Source of the DNA: DASYXT01 sp035934555
Lineage (GTDB): Bacteria; Verrucomicrobiota; Verrucomicrobiia; Limisphaerales; UBA8199
Direction of reading: 5' to 3'
Length of the DNA: 64,000 nucleotides
NCBI GenBank assembly: GCA_035934555.1
Contig: DASYXT010000003.1
Location: 23,695-87,694 of the forward strand
The notes under the pieces were generated by a model. The model did not search any database. It was given only the letters and a program-made list of their open reading frames with translations, and was not told where the DNA came from. The position numbers and the translations under genes are program-made. Of this stretch, positions 1-8,382 are shown one piece after another. Each line of letters starts with the position of its first letter. Positions within the stretch are counted from its first letter, which is position 1.

Positions 1-714
1 GATGCGCTACGCGCCGCCGCACCCGCGCTGGACGACGGGCAAGTCCAACCCGAAGCTGCCGAAGCGGTGTTGCGGATTGCCGCCACTCTTCCCGGCGCGC
101 AGGCCCAGGAAGGCCTGATGGCGTTGAATAAGGCTCTGGCTGGCGCCCACCAGGGACCTTTGCAACAGGAACTGCGGAAGGCCATCAATCAGATCGAAGC
201 CACTGCTGATTACATCACCGAATGGCAAGTCGCCGGCCCCTACCGGCAGCCTGGCCAGAATTATCACGCGCTCTTTGACGTGGTCTTCCCTCCCGAACTC
301 ACCGATGCCAAGGGTGTCGAATGGAAGTACCTGCGCCCGGGCACCGACCCCAAGCGGCCCTGGGTCATGGACCTGCAAAAGGCGCTGGGCGAGCAGCAAC
401 AATGCGTCGCCTATGCGCGGACCTGGGTGCAGGCCGACAAAGATACCACGGCTCAGTTGGAGCTGGGCAGCGATGATGGCGTGCGCGCCTGGCTCAACGA
501 CAAACAGGTCTTTGCGCTCAACGCCACTCGGGCGTTAACTCCCGGCTCCGACAAAGTGCCGGTCTCCCTGCATTCCGGCTGGAATAGCCTGCTGCTGAAA
601 ATCACGCAGAATAATCAGGGGTGGGAATTTTGCGCGCGGTTCCGGACAATTGATGGCTCGCATCTGGAGGGGGTGAAATGCGACACCTCGCGCACCGAAG
701 CCGCGGCGAATTAG
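1..714 (+). CDS. C-terminal part of a large protein, 5' end outside the window
   Basis: The reading frame is open from the first base, so the first in-frame GTG at 67 is probably internal and the visible 237 residues are a C-terminus. The first third is Ala/Leu-rich and helical in look, like the end of a HEAT-type solenoid. The rest starts with a 'ITEWQVAGPY' stretch and reads like a beta-sandwich (a 'LELGSDDGVRAWLND' segment, then 'WNSLLLKI'), the pattern of galactose-binding-like/PA14-like C-terminal domains common on exported PVC-group proteins. Function is not determinable from this part. The gene converges on the SNF2 helicase, with only 18 bp between the two stops and no terminator visible. 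Confidence 0.7.
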   Translation, partial: DALRAAAPALDDGQVQPEAAEAVLRIAATLPGAQAQEGLMALNKALAGAHQGPLQQELRKAINQIEATADYITEWQVAGPYRQPGQNYHALFDVVFPPELTDAKGVEWKYLRPGTDPKRPWVMDLQKALGEQQQCVAYARTWVQADKDTTAQLELGSDDGVRAWLNDKQVFALNATRALTPGSDKVPVSLHSGWNSLLLKITQNNQGWEFCARFRTIDGSHLEGVKCDTSRTEAAAN

Positions 715-732
715 CGCCGCCGCCGGGGCAGT

Positions 733-3700
733 CTAGTCAGTGAAGAGAAACCGCAAATCGTCCAGCGTCAGGCTTTGGCTGAACTTTTCCTCGCCTAAAA
801 CATCCTCCGCCAACGCCGCTTTGCTGCGCTGCAACTGCCGGATTTTTTGCTCGATGCTGTCTTTGATGAGCAAGCGGTAAGCCATGACTTTGCTGGTCTG
901 GCCGATGCGGTGCGTGCGGTCAATCGCCTGCATTTCGACTGCCGGGTTCCACCACGGATCGAATAACACCACGTAGCTGGCCGCCGTGAGGTTCAGACCA
1001 AATCCGCCCGCTTTGAGCGAGATCAGAAACACCGCCGCCCCCTCGGCGTTCTGGAATGATTCGACCAATTCCCCGCGGTTTTCCGTATCGCCCGCCAGGT
1101 AAAAATGCGCCCACGCGCGTTCCTTAAGCGTCTCGCGTAAAATCTCGAGCATCGACACGAACTGCGAAAAGACCAGCACCTTGTGACCTTCCTCGACCAA
1201 CGGCTCCAGCAAGTCCAGCAACGCCGCTAATTTCGCGCTCTCAGCCTGGCGCAGCTCCGCGCTGACCAGCGCCGGGTGACAACAGATTTGGCGAAGCCGC
1301 AACAGAGAGGTCAGGAAATTAAACCGTTGCTCGTTCAATTCCTGCTGCGTCTTAACGCTCAACAGCAATTGCTGCGCCCGTTTGAATTCCGCCCGGTACA
1401 GCGTCCTTTGTTCCCCGTCCATTTCGCAGATCAGGTCTTCCTCGACCCGATCCGGGAGGTCCTTGGCGACCTGGCTCTTGGCCCGCCGCAGCAGGAACGG
1501 CCGGACGCGCGCGGCCAGCCGGCGGCGCGCAAAGGGATCTTCCTGCTGACTATAACTGCGCGTGAAGTGCGCGCGGTTGCCCAGCACCCCGGGCATGGCG
1601 AAGGAGAAAATGCTCCAGAGGTCGAGCAGCCGATTTTCGATGGGCGTGCCGGTCAGCGCCAGCCGATGTTGCGCCTGCAGCGCCCGCGCGGCCTGGGCGG
1701 TCTGCGAATCCGGGTTCTTCACGTATTGCGCTTCATCCAGGACCACCGCCAGCCAGCGGTGCTGCGCGATGGCTGGGCTGAGGCTGCGCAATTGCGCATA
1801 GTTCAGCACCAGCAGATCGGCTTGCCCGCGCGCCGCCTCCAGTTCCGTCACTTCCTCGCCGGCCCACAGCCGCACCCGCAACCCCGAGCAGAACCGTTGC
1901 GCTTCGTTGCGCCAATTGTCCATCACCGACTTGGGACAAACCACCAGCGCAGGCAGAAGCTTGGTGCCGTGGCCATTGCCGTTGCCATTGCCATTGCCAT
2001 TGCCATTGCCGCCGGCACTCTCGCCGGCGGGTGTCACGGTGCCGTTGGCGGCACAGTGTTCGGGCGTTTGCCGCAACCACCACAGCCAGGTGAGCGTTTG
2101 GAGCGTTTTACCCAACCCCATGTCATCGGCGAGCACACCTCCAAAATGATTGGCGGTCAAGTACGCCAGGAAATGAAATCCGGCCACCTGGTAGGGGCGC
2201 AACTCAGCGCCGATGCCGTCCGGCACCGGCGGAGTCACCCGGGTCTGAATCTCCGCCGCGCGCCGCTGAACCTGCTGGACTTGTGCTTCCGGGAGGAATT
2301 TCCGCGCCGCCTCGTCGGCTAATTGCAACGCGTGGAGGCGCTGCGGTTCGGCGGTAAAATCGCGCGCATTCAACCCGAGCCGCGCGAGCCGTTCATCATC
2401 TTCCTGCGGCAGATCGAATTGCAGGCGCCGCCAGCCTTTCTTACCCAATCGCACGTAACCGCCGCGCGCGTTGAGCAACAGCTTCAATTCTTCTGGCGTC
2501 AGCGTTGTGTCCGAAACCTTCAGGGCCACGCGCAGATCGAACCAATCCACATCGGCTTCTTCCAGATTCAATTGAACGCTGCCGGCCACGGGTTCATCGC
2601 GCAGGGTTGCCAACTGCTTATCCATTTGCACCAGCACTTGCGGCGGCAGCGACGCCAGCCAGGGCAGAAACGTATCCGGAAAATTCCGGGTCAGGCGGAC
2701 GCGCCAGCGGGCGTGGTAATCGTCCCACTTGGCACCGAGGGCCTCGAGCCTGACGGGGAACAGGTCCTGGGCCGAACGGTCCACCAGCGGGATCAAGCCG
2801 TTGGCCGTTAGTTCAGGAATTTGGCGCTCCGAACCGTTGTTTGGGCTGTGCCAACCCCAGGGCGCGCACTGTTCAGTCTGTTTCCCCTCCACCTCCGCGC
2901 AAACCCGCAGATAGACAGCCTCGGTATCACTGCCGGGGTAAGTTGATTTGAGTTCGCAAATGAGTCGCACCTTCAATTCGATGCGCTTGGTGCGCGTCGC
3001 GATGCGTTGCGGCAAATCCAGCTTGAGTTGTTGGAGAAAGCGAATCCCCTGAGGCGTCTCGAGGGCCGGCGCCGGAATGCGCAGGGGTTCGCGCTTGTCA
3101 AATCCATGCAGGGGCGGTCCTTCAAAAAGGGCCTGTGCGCTCAAGTACAACGGCGGACGGCCCGGCATGGCCGCCAGAATCGGCGGTGCCGGCGCGCCGT
3201 CCGGCTGGACCAAACGCACGCTGTAATAATCCCCTTCGTCCTTGGCGGGATCGAGTTGATACCGCAGCGGCTCCGCGACGCGGGCCAGCGGCAATTCCTG
3301 CGATGTGACGATCCGCTCGGCGACCCCGTTGAGCCGCAGTACCCGCCCGAGCATCTTCCGGGTCTCTGCGCGGTCATAGGCAAAGTGGCAGGCGGAGTAA
3401 CTGTCATAGGGTTGATGGACGGCAAGCCACAGGCCAGTCGATTCGGGCGTGATCGCCAGCTCGCCTTCTCCGAATTGCTGGATAAACCGCCGCAAATGCG
3501 ATTGCTTCAGATCCTTGAATTTCTCGGTGGATAAGTTCCGCCACTGGACCCGCGCCTCCGACGGCAAAATCATGAGGCGGAAATCTACCAGCTCGGCCTC
3601 GGAAACAACGGCCGTGTCGGAGTTTTTGAGGTGCTCGCGCCAGGAGTCGATCTCCTTGCGTCGTTGCCAGGCCTGCATCGCCTGCTCAATCGGCGCAAAA

Positions 3701-4383
3701 TCGGTGACTGGCTGGAGGAAGGCGGGGAAAGCAAGATTGCGGCGCCGCAGTTCCCACGCGCAATAGAGCCAAAACTCGAGGTCGGTAGTTGGCAAATCCG
3801 GCCACAACTGGAGGGGCGTCCAGTCGTAGCTGCGCAAATCGGGTACGAGCCTCCGCAGGGTTTCGCCGGTAAATTGATACCCCTGGCAAGCCTGTTGATG
3901 AAGCCACTGAATAATCTGGACGTAGCCGGCTTCGGCTTTGTCCAGGTCCCGGCCGAGTTTCTGACGCAACTCGTGCATGAGCGGCGAGGGCGGGGGTTGC
4001 GGCTCTTTCTGCAGAACTATCTTCACCGGCTGCGTTTTTGCTCTGCGCCCCCGTTTTGGTTTGGCCACCGGCTCGGGTGCTCCGACCGAGAACTTGGGCG
4101 CATTGGCCTGCAGCGCCAGCATCGCCGCGAACGCATGCTTGCAGTCATACATCATCGGACACGAGCATTCGGCTGACCAACTCCCCTCCTCCGGGTCATA
4201 CTCGAACAGCACCTCGTAATCCTCCCCGCCGCGCACCACCGCGCCATACTCCAGATCCGTTTGGAAGCATTCCACTTCCAGCACCGCCTTGTCGTCAAAA
4301 TAATGCCGGCCACGCCGCCGGCTCTTGGAGGGAAAGCTCGCCAGATAGCGCTGCACCGCGGCGGTATCAAGTAATGGATTCAT
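733..4383 (-). CDS. SWIM zinc-finger SNF2/RAD54-family helicase (HepA-like)
   Basis: A 1216-residue SNF2-type ATPase that would translocate on DNA and remodel nucleic-acid/protein complexes. A SWIM zinc finger lies near the N-terminus (C73, C75, C81, H83; CxCx5CxH). The middle is a long unassigned region. The C-terminal half has the full set of SF2 motifs: Walker A 'DDMGLGKT' (K about 759), a DEAQ box at about 882-885, 'LALTGTPIEN' (motif III), and 'LISLKAGGFGLNLT' followed by 'IDRTHRIGQ' (motifs V and VI). Residues 792-803, between motifs I and Ia, are a pure Gly-Asn repeat. The length fits bacterial SWIM-SNF2 proteins. ATG start; the sulfatase lies upstream on the same strand, 96 bp away. 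Confidence 0.93.
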   Translation of the reverse strand: MNPLLDTAAVQRYLASFPSKSRRRGRHYFDDKAVLEVECFQTDLEYGAVVRGGEDYEVLFEYDPEEGSWSAECSCPMMYDCKHAFAAMLALQANAPKFSVGAPEPVAKPKRGRRAKTQPVKIVLQKEPQPPPSPLMHELRQKLGRDLDKAEAGYVQIIQWLHQQACQGYQFTGETLRRLVPDLRSYDWTPLQLWPDLPTTDLEFWLYCAWELRRRNLAFPAFLQPVTDFAPIEQAMQAWQRRKEIDSWREHLKNSDTAVVSEAELVDFRLMILPSEARVQWRNLSTEKFKDLKQSHLRRFIQQFGEGELAITPESTGLWLAVHQPYDSYSACHFAYDRAETRKMLGRVLRLNGVAERIVTSQELPLARVAEPLRYQLDPAKDEGDYYSVRLVQPDGAPAPPILAAMPGRPPLYLSAQALFEGPPLHGFDKREPLRIPAPALETPQGIRFLQQLKLDLPQRIATRTKRIELKVRLICELKSTYPGSDTEAVYLRVCAEVEGKQTEQCAPWGWHSPNNGSERQIPELTANGLIPLVDRSAQDLFPVRLEALGAKWDDYHARWRVRLTRNFPDTFLPWLASLPPQVLVQMDKQLATLRDEPVAGSVQLNLEEADVDWFDLRVALKVSDTTLTPEELKLLLNARGGYVRLGKKGWRRLQFDLPQEDDERLARLGLNARDFTAEPQRLHALQLADEAARKFLPEAQVQQVQRRAAEIQTRVTPPVPDGIGAELRPYQVAGFHFLAYLTANHFGGVLADDMGLGKTLQTLTWLWWLRQTPEHCAANGTVTPAGESAGGNGNGNGNGNGNGHGTKLLPALVVCPKSVMDNWRNEAQRFCSGLRVRLWAGEEVTELEAARGQADLLVLNYAQLRSLSPAIAQHRWLAVVLDEAQYVKNPDSQTAQAARALQAQHRLALTGTPIENRLLDLWSIFSFAMPGVLGNRAHFTRSYSQQEDPFARRRLAARVRPFLLRRAKSQVAKDLPDRVEEDLICEMDGEQRTLYRAEFKRAQQLLLSVKTQQELNEQRFNFLTSLLRLRQICCHPALVSAELRQAESAKLAALLDLLEPLVEEGHKVLVFSQFVSMLEILRETLKERAWAHFYLAGDTENRGELVESFQNAEGAAVFLISLKAGGFGLNLTAASYVVLFDPWWNPAVEMQAIDRTHRIGQTSKVMAYRLLIKDSIEQKIRQLQRSKAALAEDVLGEEKFSQSLTLDDLRFLFTD
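1975..2010. repeat. Hexanucleotide tandem repeat (ATTGCC)n inside the SNF2 gene
   Basis: Six perfect-register hexamers (five ATTGCC, one GTTGCC on the plus strand) encode six Gly-Asn dipeptides on the minus strand. The repeat falls in a loop between helicase motifs I and Ia. Unit length is a multiple of three, so copy-number change would lengthen or shorten the loop without breaking the frame. Confidence 0.95.
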
Positions 4384-4479
4384 GTTACGACAAAAATTAT
4401 CTTGCGAGCATGCGTGAAGAGCGCGCCGCGAAACAATCGATACTTACTGGCAGTTGTTCACAGATTCTTCACCAACTTT

Positions 4480-5868
4480 TCACCGGCCCGCCGGCTCGAA
4501 TTGCGCCAACCGCTTCACCAAGTCAGGGTGCGCCGCGGCTACATTCGTCCGTTCCCCCACGTCCTGCTCGGTGTTCACCAGGAACCAATGGCCGCCTTCG
4601 AGCGGTATCTTTTCCTTGCTCGTCGGGTCGTAGGGATCGTGCAGGAGTTTCCACGGGCCTTGCCGCACTGCCCATTGGCTGCCCAACCGCCATTGCAGCA
4701 CGTCGTGCGGGCTGGGCGCGTTGGCCGAGCGCACGACCGCAGCCAGGCTGACCCCGCTCAACTGTGCCTTTGGTAACGGCACCCCACAAAGGTCCGCCAG
4801 GGTGGGCATCCAATCGCACGCATGCGCCACTTGGGTGCGAACCTCGCCTTCGGGTAAATGTCCCGGCCAGGAGAGCATCGCGGGCAATCGGATGCCGCCT
4901 TCGAACAAGCTGAATTTGGCGCCCCGGTAGGGGCCACTGCTGCCGCCGCCATAATGAGCGCGTTCCTCAACCGAGTGGCCGTTGTCGGATTGGTACACCA
5001 GGATGGTTCGGTCGCGCAGGCCGGTTTCGTCGAGGAACGTCAGCAACCGCCCGATCCTTTCATCTAAGGTCGATAAAAACGCGGCATAAAGGCGGCGGGG
5101 CGCCGGTACGTCGTGATAGTACGTCAGCCATTTGGGGTCACCCTGGTAGGGGTAATGCGGCATGTTGAACGCCAGGTAAATAAAAAAAGGCTCCTGGCGG
5201 TGGTGGTTGATAAAGTTTTCTGCTTTCTCGATCACTAAATCAGGAAAGTAATGCCCTGGGAGGCGCACGCGCTGGTTGTTCTCCCAAAGATCATGCCGGT
5301 TCGGGCCGGCCCAGTAGAAGAAATGCGTGTAATTATCAATACACCCGCCCATGAACCCGAACGAATAATCGAACCCATGGTCGAGCGGTTTGTGGCCCTG
5401 GCCCGAACCCAAATGCCATTTGCCGATGTGCGCTGTCGCGTAGCCGGCCGCTTTGAACATATCCGCCAGCGTCCGTTCAGAAGCCGGCAGGCCCGGCCCG
5501 GTAAGGGTATCGAGCTGATCGTCGGCTTCGCTCGGCGGCGCCGCGCCGTTATTCGGCATCCCGGCCAGCCATGGATAACGGCCCGTGAGCAGCCCGGCGC
5601 GGGAGGGGGAGCAGACCGGGGCGGCTGAGTAAAAGTGGGTGAAGCGCAGACCGCGCGTGGCAAGGGAATCAATCGCCGGTGTGTGCAAATCTTTCGCGCC
5701 GTAGCAATTGGCATCAATACTCCCCTGATCGTCAGCGAGGAGAAAAATCACATTCGGCTTCGAACCGGGTGCCGCGCCACATACGGGGGACGGCCAACTG
5801 GACCAGCACAACAGACCAAAACCGCACCAGGCGAGCCGCGCGCCAGCCGCAGTGAACATTTTACGCAT
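4480..5868 (-). CDS. Exported type I sulfatase (arylsulfatase A family)
   Basis: A 462-residue alkaline-phosphatase-superfamily sulfatase that hydrolyses sulfate esters, probably on sulfated polysaccharide fragments in the periplasm. An N-terminal hydrophobic segment (about residues 10-32) is a signal peptide. The metal-binding start 'NVIFLLADDQG' is at about 39-49. The signature CSPSRAGLLTGR begins at C86, the cysteine normally converted to formylglycine by a sulfatase-modifying enzyme. A second core motif is 'HIGKWHLG'. A maturation gene is not visible nearby. Such sulfatases are greatly expanded in Verrucomicrobia and Planctomycetes. The substrate cannot be told from sequence. Confidence 0.93.
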   Translation of the reverse strand: MRKMFTAAGARLAWCGFGLLCWSSWPSPVCGAAPGSKPNVIFLLADDQGSIDANCYGAKDLHTPAIDSLATRGLRFTHFYSAAPVCSPSRAGLLTGRYPWLAGMPNNGAAPPSEADDQLDTLTGPGLPASERTLADMFKAAGYATAHIGKWHLGSGQGHKPLDHGFDYSFGFMGGCIDNYTHFFYWAGPNRHDLWENNQRVRLPGHYFPDLVIEKAENFINHHRQEPFFIYLAFNMPHYPYQGDPKWLTYYHDVPAPRRLYAAFLSTLDERIGRLLTFLDETGLRDRTILVYQSDNGHSVEERAHYGGGSSGPYRGAKFSLFEGGIRLPAMLSWPGHLPEGEVRTQVAHACDWMPTLADLCGVPLPKAQLSGVSLAAVVRSANAPSPHDVLQWRLGSQWAVRQGPWKLLHDPYDPTSKEKIPLEGGHWFLVNTEQDVGERTNVAAAHPDLVKRLAQFEPAGR

Positions 5869-5878
5869 AAATCAACAA

Positions 5879-5900
5879 GCGAACCTATGGAAGGGTTCGC
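5879..5900. other. Short perfect hairpin upstream of the sulfatase gene
   Basis: GCGAACC (5879-5885) and GGTTCGC (5894-5900) form a 7-bp stem with an 8-nt loop. It lies 10 bp upstream of the sulfatase ATG, so it would sit in its 5' leader and could mask the ribosome site. It could equally be an operator. No T-run follows on either strand, so a terminator is unlikely. Confidence 0.4.
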
Positions 5901-6023
5901 CTGCACTGATTTAGTCATTGCCCGGCGCACGCCGCAAGCACATAGGTGCACCCGGGAAGGCCGCCGGCACGGGATTCCTGGCGCACGGCTTGCTAAACCC
6001 AATCCCAGCCCTACATTAGCCCA

Positions 6024-6701
6024 ATGAAGATACCGCGCGAAGTGCCGGTGATGACGCTGCCCAACGCGACGCTATTTCCCCAGGCGTTGCTGCCGCTTTA
6101 TATTTTCGAGCCGCGTTATCGGCAGATGCTGGCCGATGCGCTCCACTCGCATCGTATGTTCTCGGTGGCGATGCAACGGCCGGGCAACCACCGGGAAACG
6201 CCCTCGCCCGTGGCGGGCCTGGGCCTCATCCGGGTCTCGGTGGCACATCGCGACGGCACTTCGCACTTAATTTTACAGGGCCTGGCCCGAGTGGAACTTG
6301 AAGAGACCCTCCGCTACAAACCCTACCGGGTTCAGCGCATTCGGCCCTTGCGCACACCGCCGTGCGACAACGTGAAAGTGGACGCGCTGCTGGCGAAGGT
6401 TCGCGAGCTGCTCGAGGAACGAATTCGGCTTGGCCTGCCGTTCCCCTTCCCGGTGATGTCGCCGGGCAAAGGCGAACCCAAAACCCCGCCACCCTTTTCC
6501 CCAAAAGACATTCTGAAGTACTTGGACTCAATTCGCGACGCGGAGCAGGCAGCCGACCTGGTGTCCTGCGCGGTGCTCCCCGGGGCTGTCGAGCGCCAGA
6601 CGATTCTCGAGACGGTTGAAGTGGAAGCGCGGCTGCGCCGGTTGATTCATTTTTTGCTGACGGAAATCCAGCGCCAACGAAAAGGACAAAGCCATGAGTG
6701 A
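6024..6701 (+). CDS. LON substrate-binding (N-terminal) domain protein, stand-alone
   Basis: A 225-residue protein consisting of the N-terminal domain of Lon proteases without the AAA+ and protease parts. The opening 'VPVMTLPNATLFPQALLPL' and 'IFEPRYRQM' are the hallmark of this domain (PF02190). 'LGLIRVSVAHRDGTSHLILQ' and 'GLARVELEE' follow in the expected order. The C-terminal half is helical. Stand-alone LON-domain proteins are widespread, and their role, probably binding unfolded protein, is not settled. The stop overlaps the downstream DUF1844 ATG by 8 nt (6694-6701), so the two are translationally coupled. Confidence 0.88.
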   Translation: MKIPREVPVMTLPNATLFPQALLPLYIFEPRYRQMLADALHSHRMFSVAMQRPGNHRETPSPVAGLGLIRVSVAHRDGTSHLILQGLARVELEETLRYKPYRVQRIRPLRTPPCDNVKVDALLAKVRELLEERIRLGLPFPFPVMSPGKGEPKTPPPFSPKDILKYLDSIRDAEQAADLVSCAVLPGAVERQTILETVEVEARLRRLIHFLLTEIQRQRKGQSHE

Positions 6702-7104
6702 ACCTCAAAGCAATTCTGCGGCGGGCGAGCAGCCTGGTCGAGCGGACATGTATTCGGCCCTGTTCGCCCAATTGGTGATGCAGCAAACCAATATGGCCTT
6801 CATGTTGATGGGCAAAGTCGCCCACCCCGAGTCCGGACAGGTGGTCAAAGACCTCGACGCGGCCCAACTTTTCATCGATCAGTTGGACATGCTCGAAGCC
6901 AAGACCAAGGGCAACCTGACCAAGGAAGAAGCAGCGCTGCTAAAACAAAGCCTGATGAACCTGCGCCTGAACTTTGTCGAGGCCGTCGAACAAACGCCCC
7001 AACCTCAGCCGCAAAAGCCGGCGGAAACCCCGGCCTCAGCTCAGCCCGCGACCTCGCCCACTCCGGCTGAAGAATCTCACAAGAAGTTCAGTAAGAAATA
7101 CTGA
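6694..7104 (+). CDS. DUF1844 family protein
   Basis: A 136-residue soluble protein. Residues of about 15-95 match the DUF1844 pattern: 'ALFAQLVMQQTNMAFMLMG' followed by 'DLDAAQLFIDQLDMLEAKT' and 'TKEEAALLKQSLMNLRLNF'. This is an all-helical family common in Verrucomicrobia, Acidobacteria and Deltaproteobacteria, with no known biochemical role. The C-terminal 40 residues are a low-complexity Pro/Gln/Ala/Thr tail that is probably disordered. It overlaps the LON-domain gene and is the last gene of that pair. A palindromic repeat separates it from the convergent foldase gene. Confidence 0.88.
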   Translation: MSEPQSNSAAGEQPGRADMYSALFAQLVMQQTNMAFMLMGKVAHPESGQVVKDLDAAQLFIDQLDMLEAKTKGNLTKEEAALLKQSLMNLRLNFVEAVEQTPQPQPQKPAETPASAQPATSPTPAEESHKKFSKKY

Positions 7105-7115
7105 GCCCCAACGGC

Positions 7116-7221
7116 GCGCGGACTTTAGTCAGATCCGCGACAGCTTTGTCACGGACCCCCGCCCGAATGCTGTCCCAGCCTGACTGAACGCTCTGGCTTT
7201 GCAGCGGACTAAAGTCCACGC
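7116..7221. repeat. Palindromic intergenic element, copy 1 (REP/BIME-like)
   Basis: The arms GCGCGGACTTTAGTC (7116-7130) and GACTAAAGTCCACGC (7207-7221) are inverted copies matching at 14 of 15 positions. They flank 76 bp in the space between two convergent genes (stops at 7104 and 7236). A related element lies at 18366-18481, also between convergent genes. The core GCGGACTTTAGTC is shared. It could act as a bidirectional transcription terminator or mRNA stabiliser. Confidence 0.75.
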
Positions 7222-7235
7222 TCCGGTCCGCTCCG

Positions 7236-8360
7236 CTACGGTTTGGCGGTGCTGTGGCCGTTAGCGGCGCCTGCGGCTGGTTGAAGCGAATCCGCCGCGG
7301 CGGTCTCTTCAGCCGCTTTGAGCTTCTCATCGAGGATCTGCACGTCGGCCTGTTTGCGGAGTTGTTCCAGGTAAGGCGGGCCCTGCTTTTGCAGCGCGGT
7401 TTGAACCAGGTAATCCCGAATCTTGGAGCTCGATTCGGCCAGGTCGTGCTTCTTGGCGGGAATCTTTTCGCTTAACTTAATGATATGATAGCCGAATTGC
7501 GTCGTGACGATGTCGCTCACCTGACCCGGCTTTAGCGCGAAGGCCGCATCCTCGAATTCCTTCACCATTTGGCCGCGGGGGAATTTGTATTCGCCGCCTT
7601 TGTCCTTCGACCCGGGGTCTTCGGAATATTGACTGGCGAGCTTGGCGAAATCCTCGCCGGCGCGGGCGCGTTTGAGCAAATCCTCAGCCAGTTTGTGCTT
7701 GGCGGCTTTCTGCGCATCGGAAAGCTCCGTGTTGGTGGCCTGGTCGCGAGTGCTCAGCAGGATATGGCTGGCACGCACCATTTCCGGGTCCTCAAATTGC
7801 GACGGGTTATCATTATAGAATTTCTTTATATCGTCGTCGGTGATGTTGATCTTCAACTCGCGGGTCAGAACAATCTTGGCGATTTCGCCGTCCAGCCACT
7901 TGTCCATCAACTGGTCCTTGGTCAGGCCCATCGCCTTGAGCCGCATGTCAAACCCCTGCTCGCCCAATTGACCCTTGGCCTCCTCCAGCAGCTTGTCGGC
8001 TTGCTTCTGGGCCGCCGCACGATCCTCGACGGTCGCTTTGGTCTTCACGATCTGGAGCTGGATCAACTGATCCAGAACCTGCCGCTCCAACATCGCCGCG
8101 CGATCCGCCGGCAGAGGCGTGCCGCGCGCCAAAAATTGAGACTTGATGCGGATAACCTCGTCATCGAGCTGGCTGCGCTTGATTTCAAAGCCTTTGCCCT
8201 TGGCGACAACGGTATCCGGGAACAACTCGGCGGGTTTGGCTGCCGGTGTTGCGGGGGCGGCGCTCGAGGGGGCGGCCGTTTGCGCCGTCACGGTGCCGGC
8301 CACCAACCAGCCCGCTGCGACAAGCAACGGCAGGCTGCTATACGAACTCTTCTTAAACAT
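7236..8360 (-). CDS. Exported parvulin-type peptidyl-prolyl isomerase (SurA/PrsA/PpiC-like)
   Basis: A 374-residue periplasmic folding catalyst. An N-terminal signal peptide (MFKKSS..., hydrophobic to about residue 26) is followed by an Ala/Pro linker. A SurA-like helical N-domain contains 'QVLDQLIQLQIVKTKATVE'. One rotamase domain runs from 'MVRASHILLSTRD' to 'FGYHIIKLSEK'. The tail is helical. An ATG six codons upstream (8378) is also possible, but the one at 8360 gives the better signal peptide. The gene begins 22 bp after the serA stop (4 bp if the upper ATG is used), so the two form an operon. Confidence 0.92.
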   Translation of the reverse strand: MFKKSSYSSLPLLVAAGWLVAGTVTAQTAAPSSAAPATPAAKPAELFPDTVVAKGKGFEIKRSQLDDEVIRIKSQFLARGTPLPADRAAMLERQVLDQLIQLQIVKTKATVEDRAAAQKQADKLLEEAKGQLGEQGFDMRLKAMGLTKDQLMDKWLDGEIAKIVLTRELKINITDDDIKKFYNDNPSQFEDPEMVRASHILLSTRDQATNTELSDAQKAAKHKLAEDLLKRARAGEDFAKLASQYSEDPGSKDKGGEYKFPRGQMVKEFEDAAFALKPGQVSDIVTTQFGYHIIKLSEKIPAKKHDLAESSSKIRDYLVQTALQKQGPPYLEQLRKQADVQILDEKLKAAEETAAADSLQPAAGAANGHSTAKP

Positions 8361-8382
8361 AGGGTAGCATTCTATCATAGGT

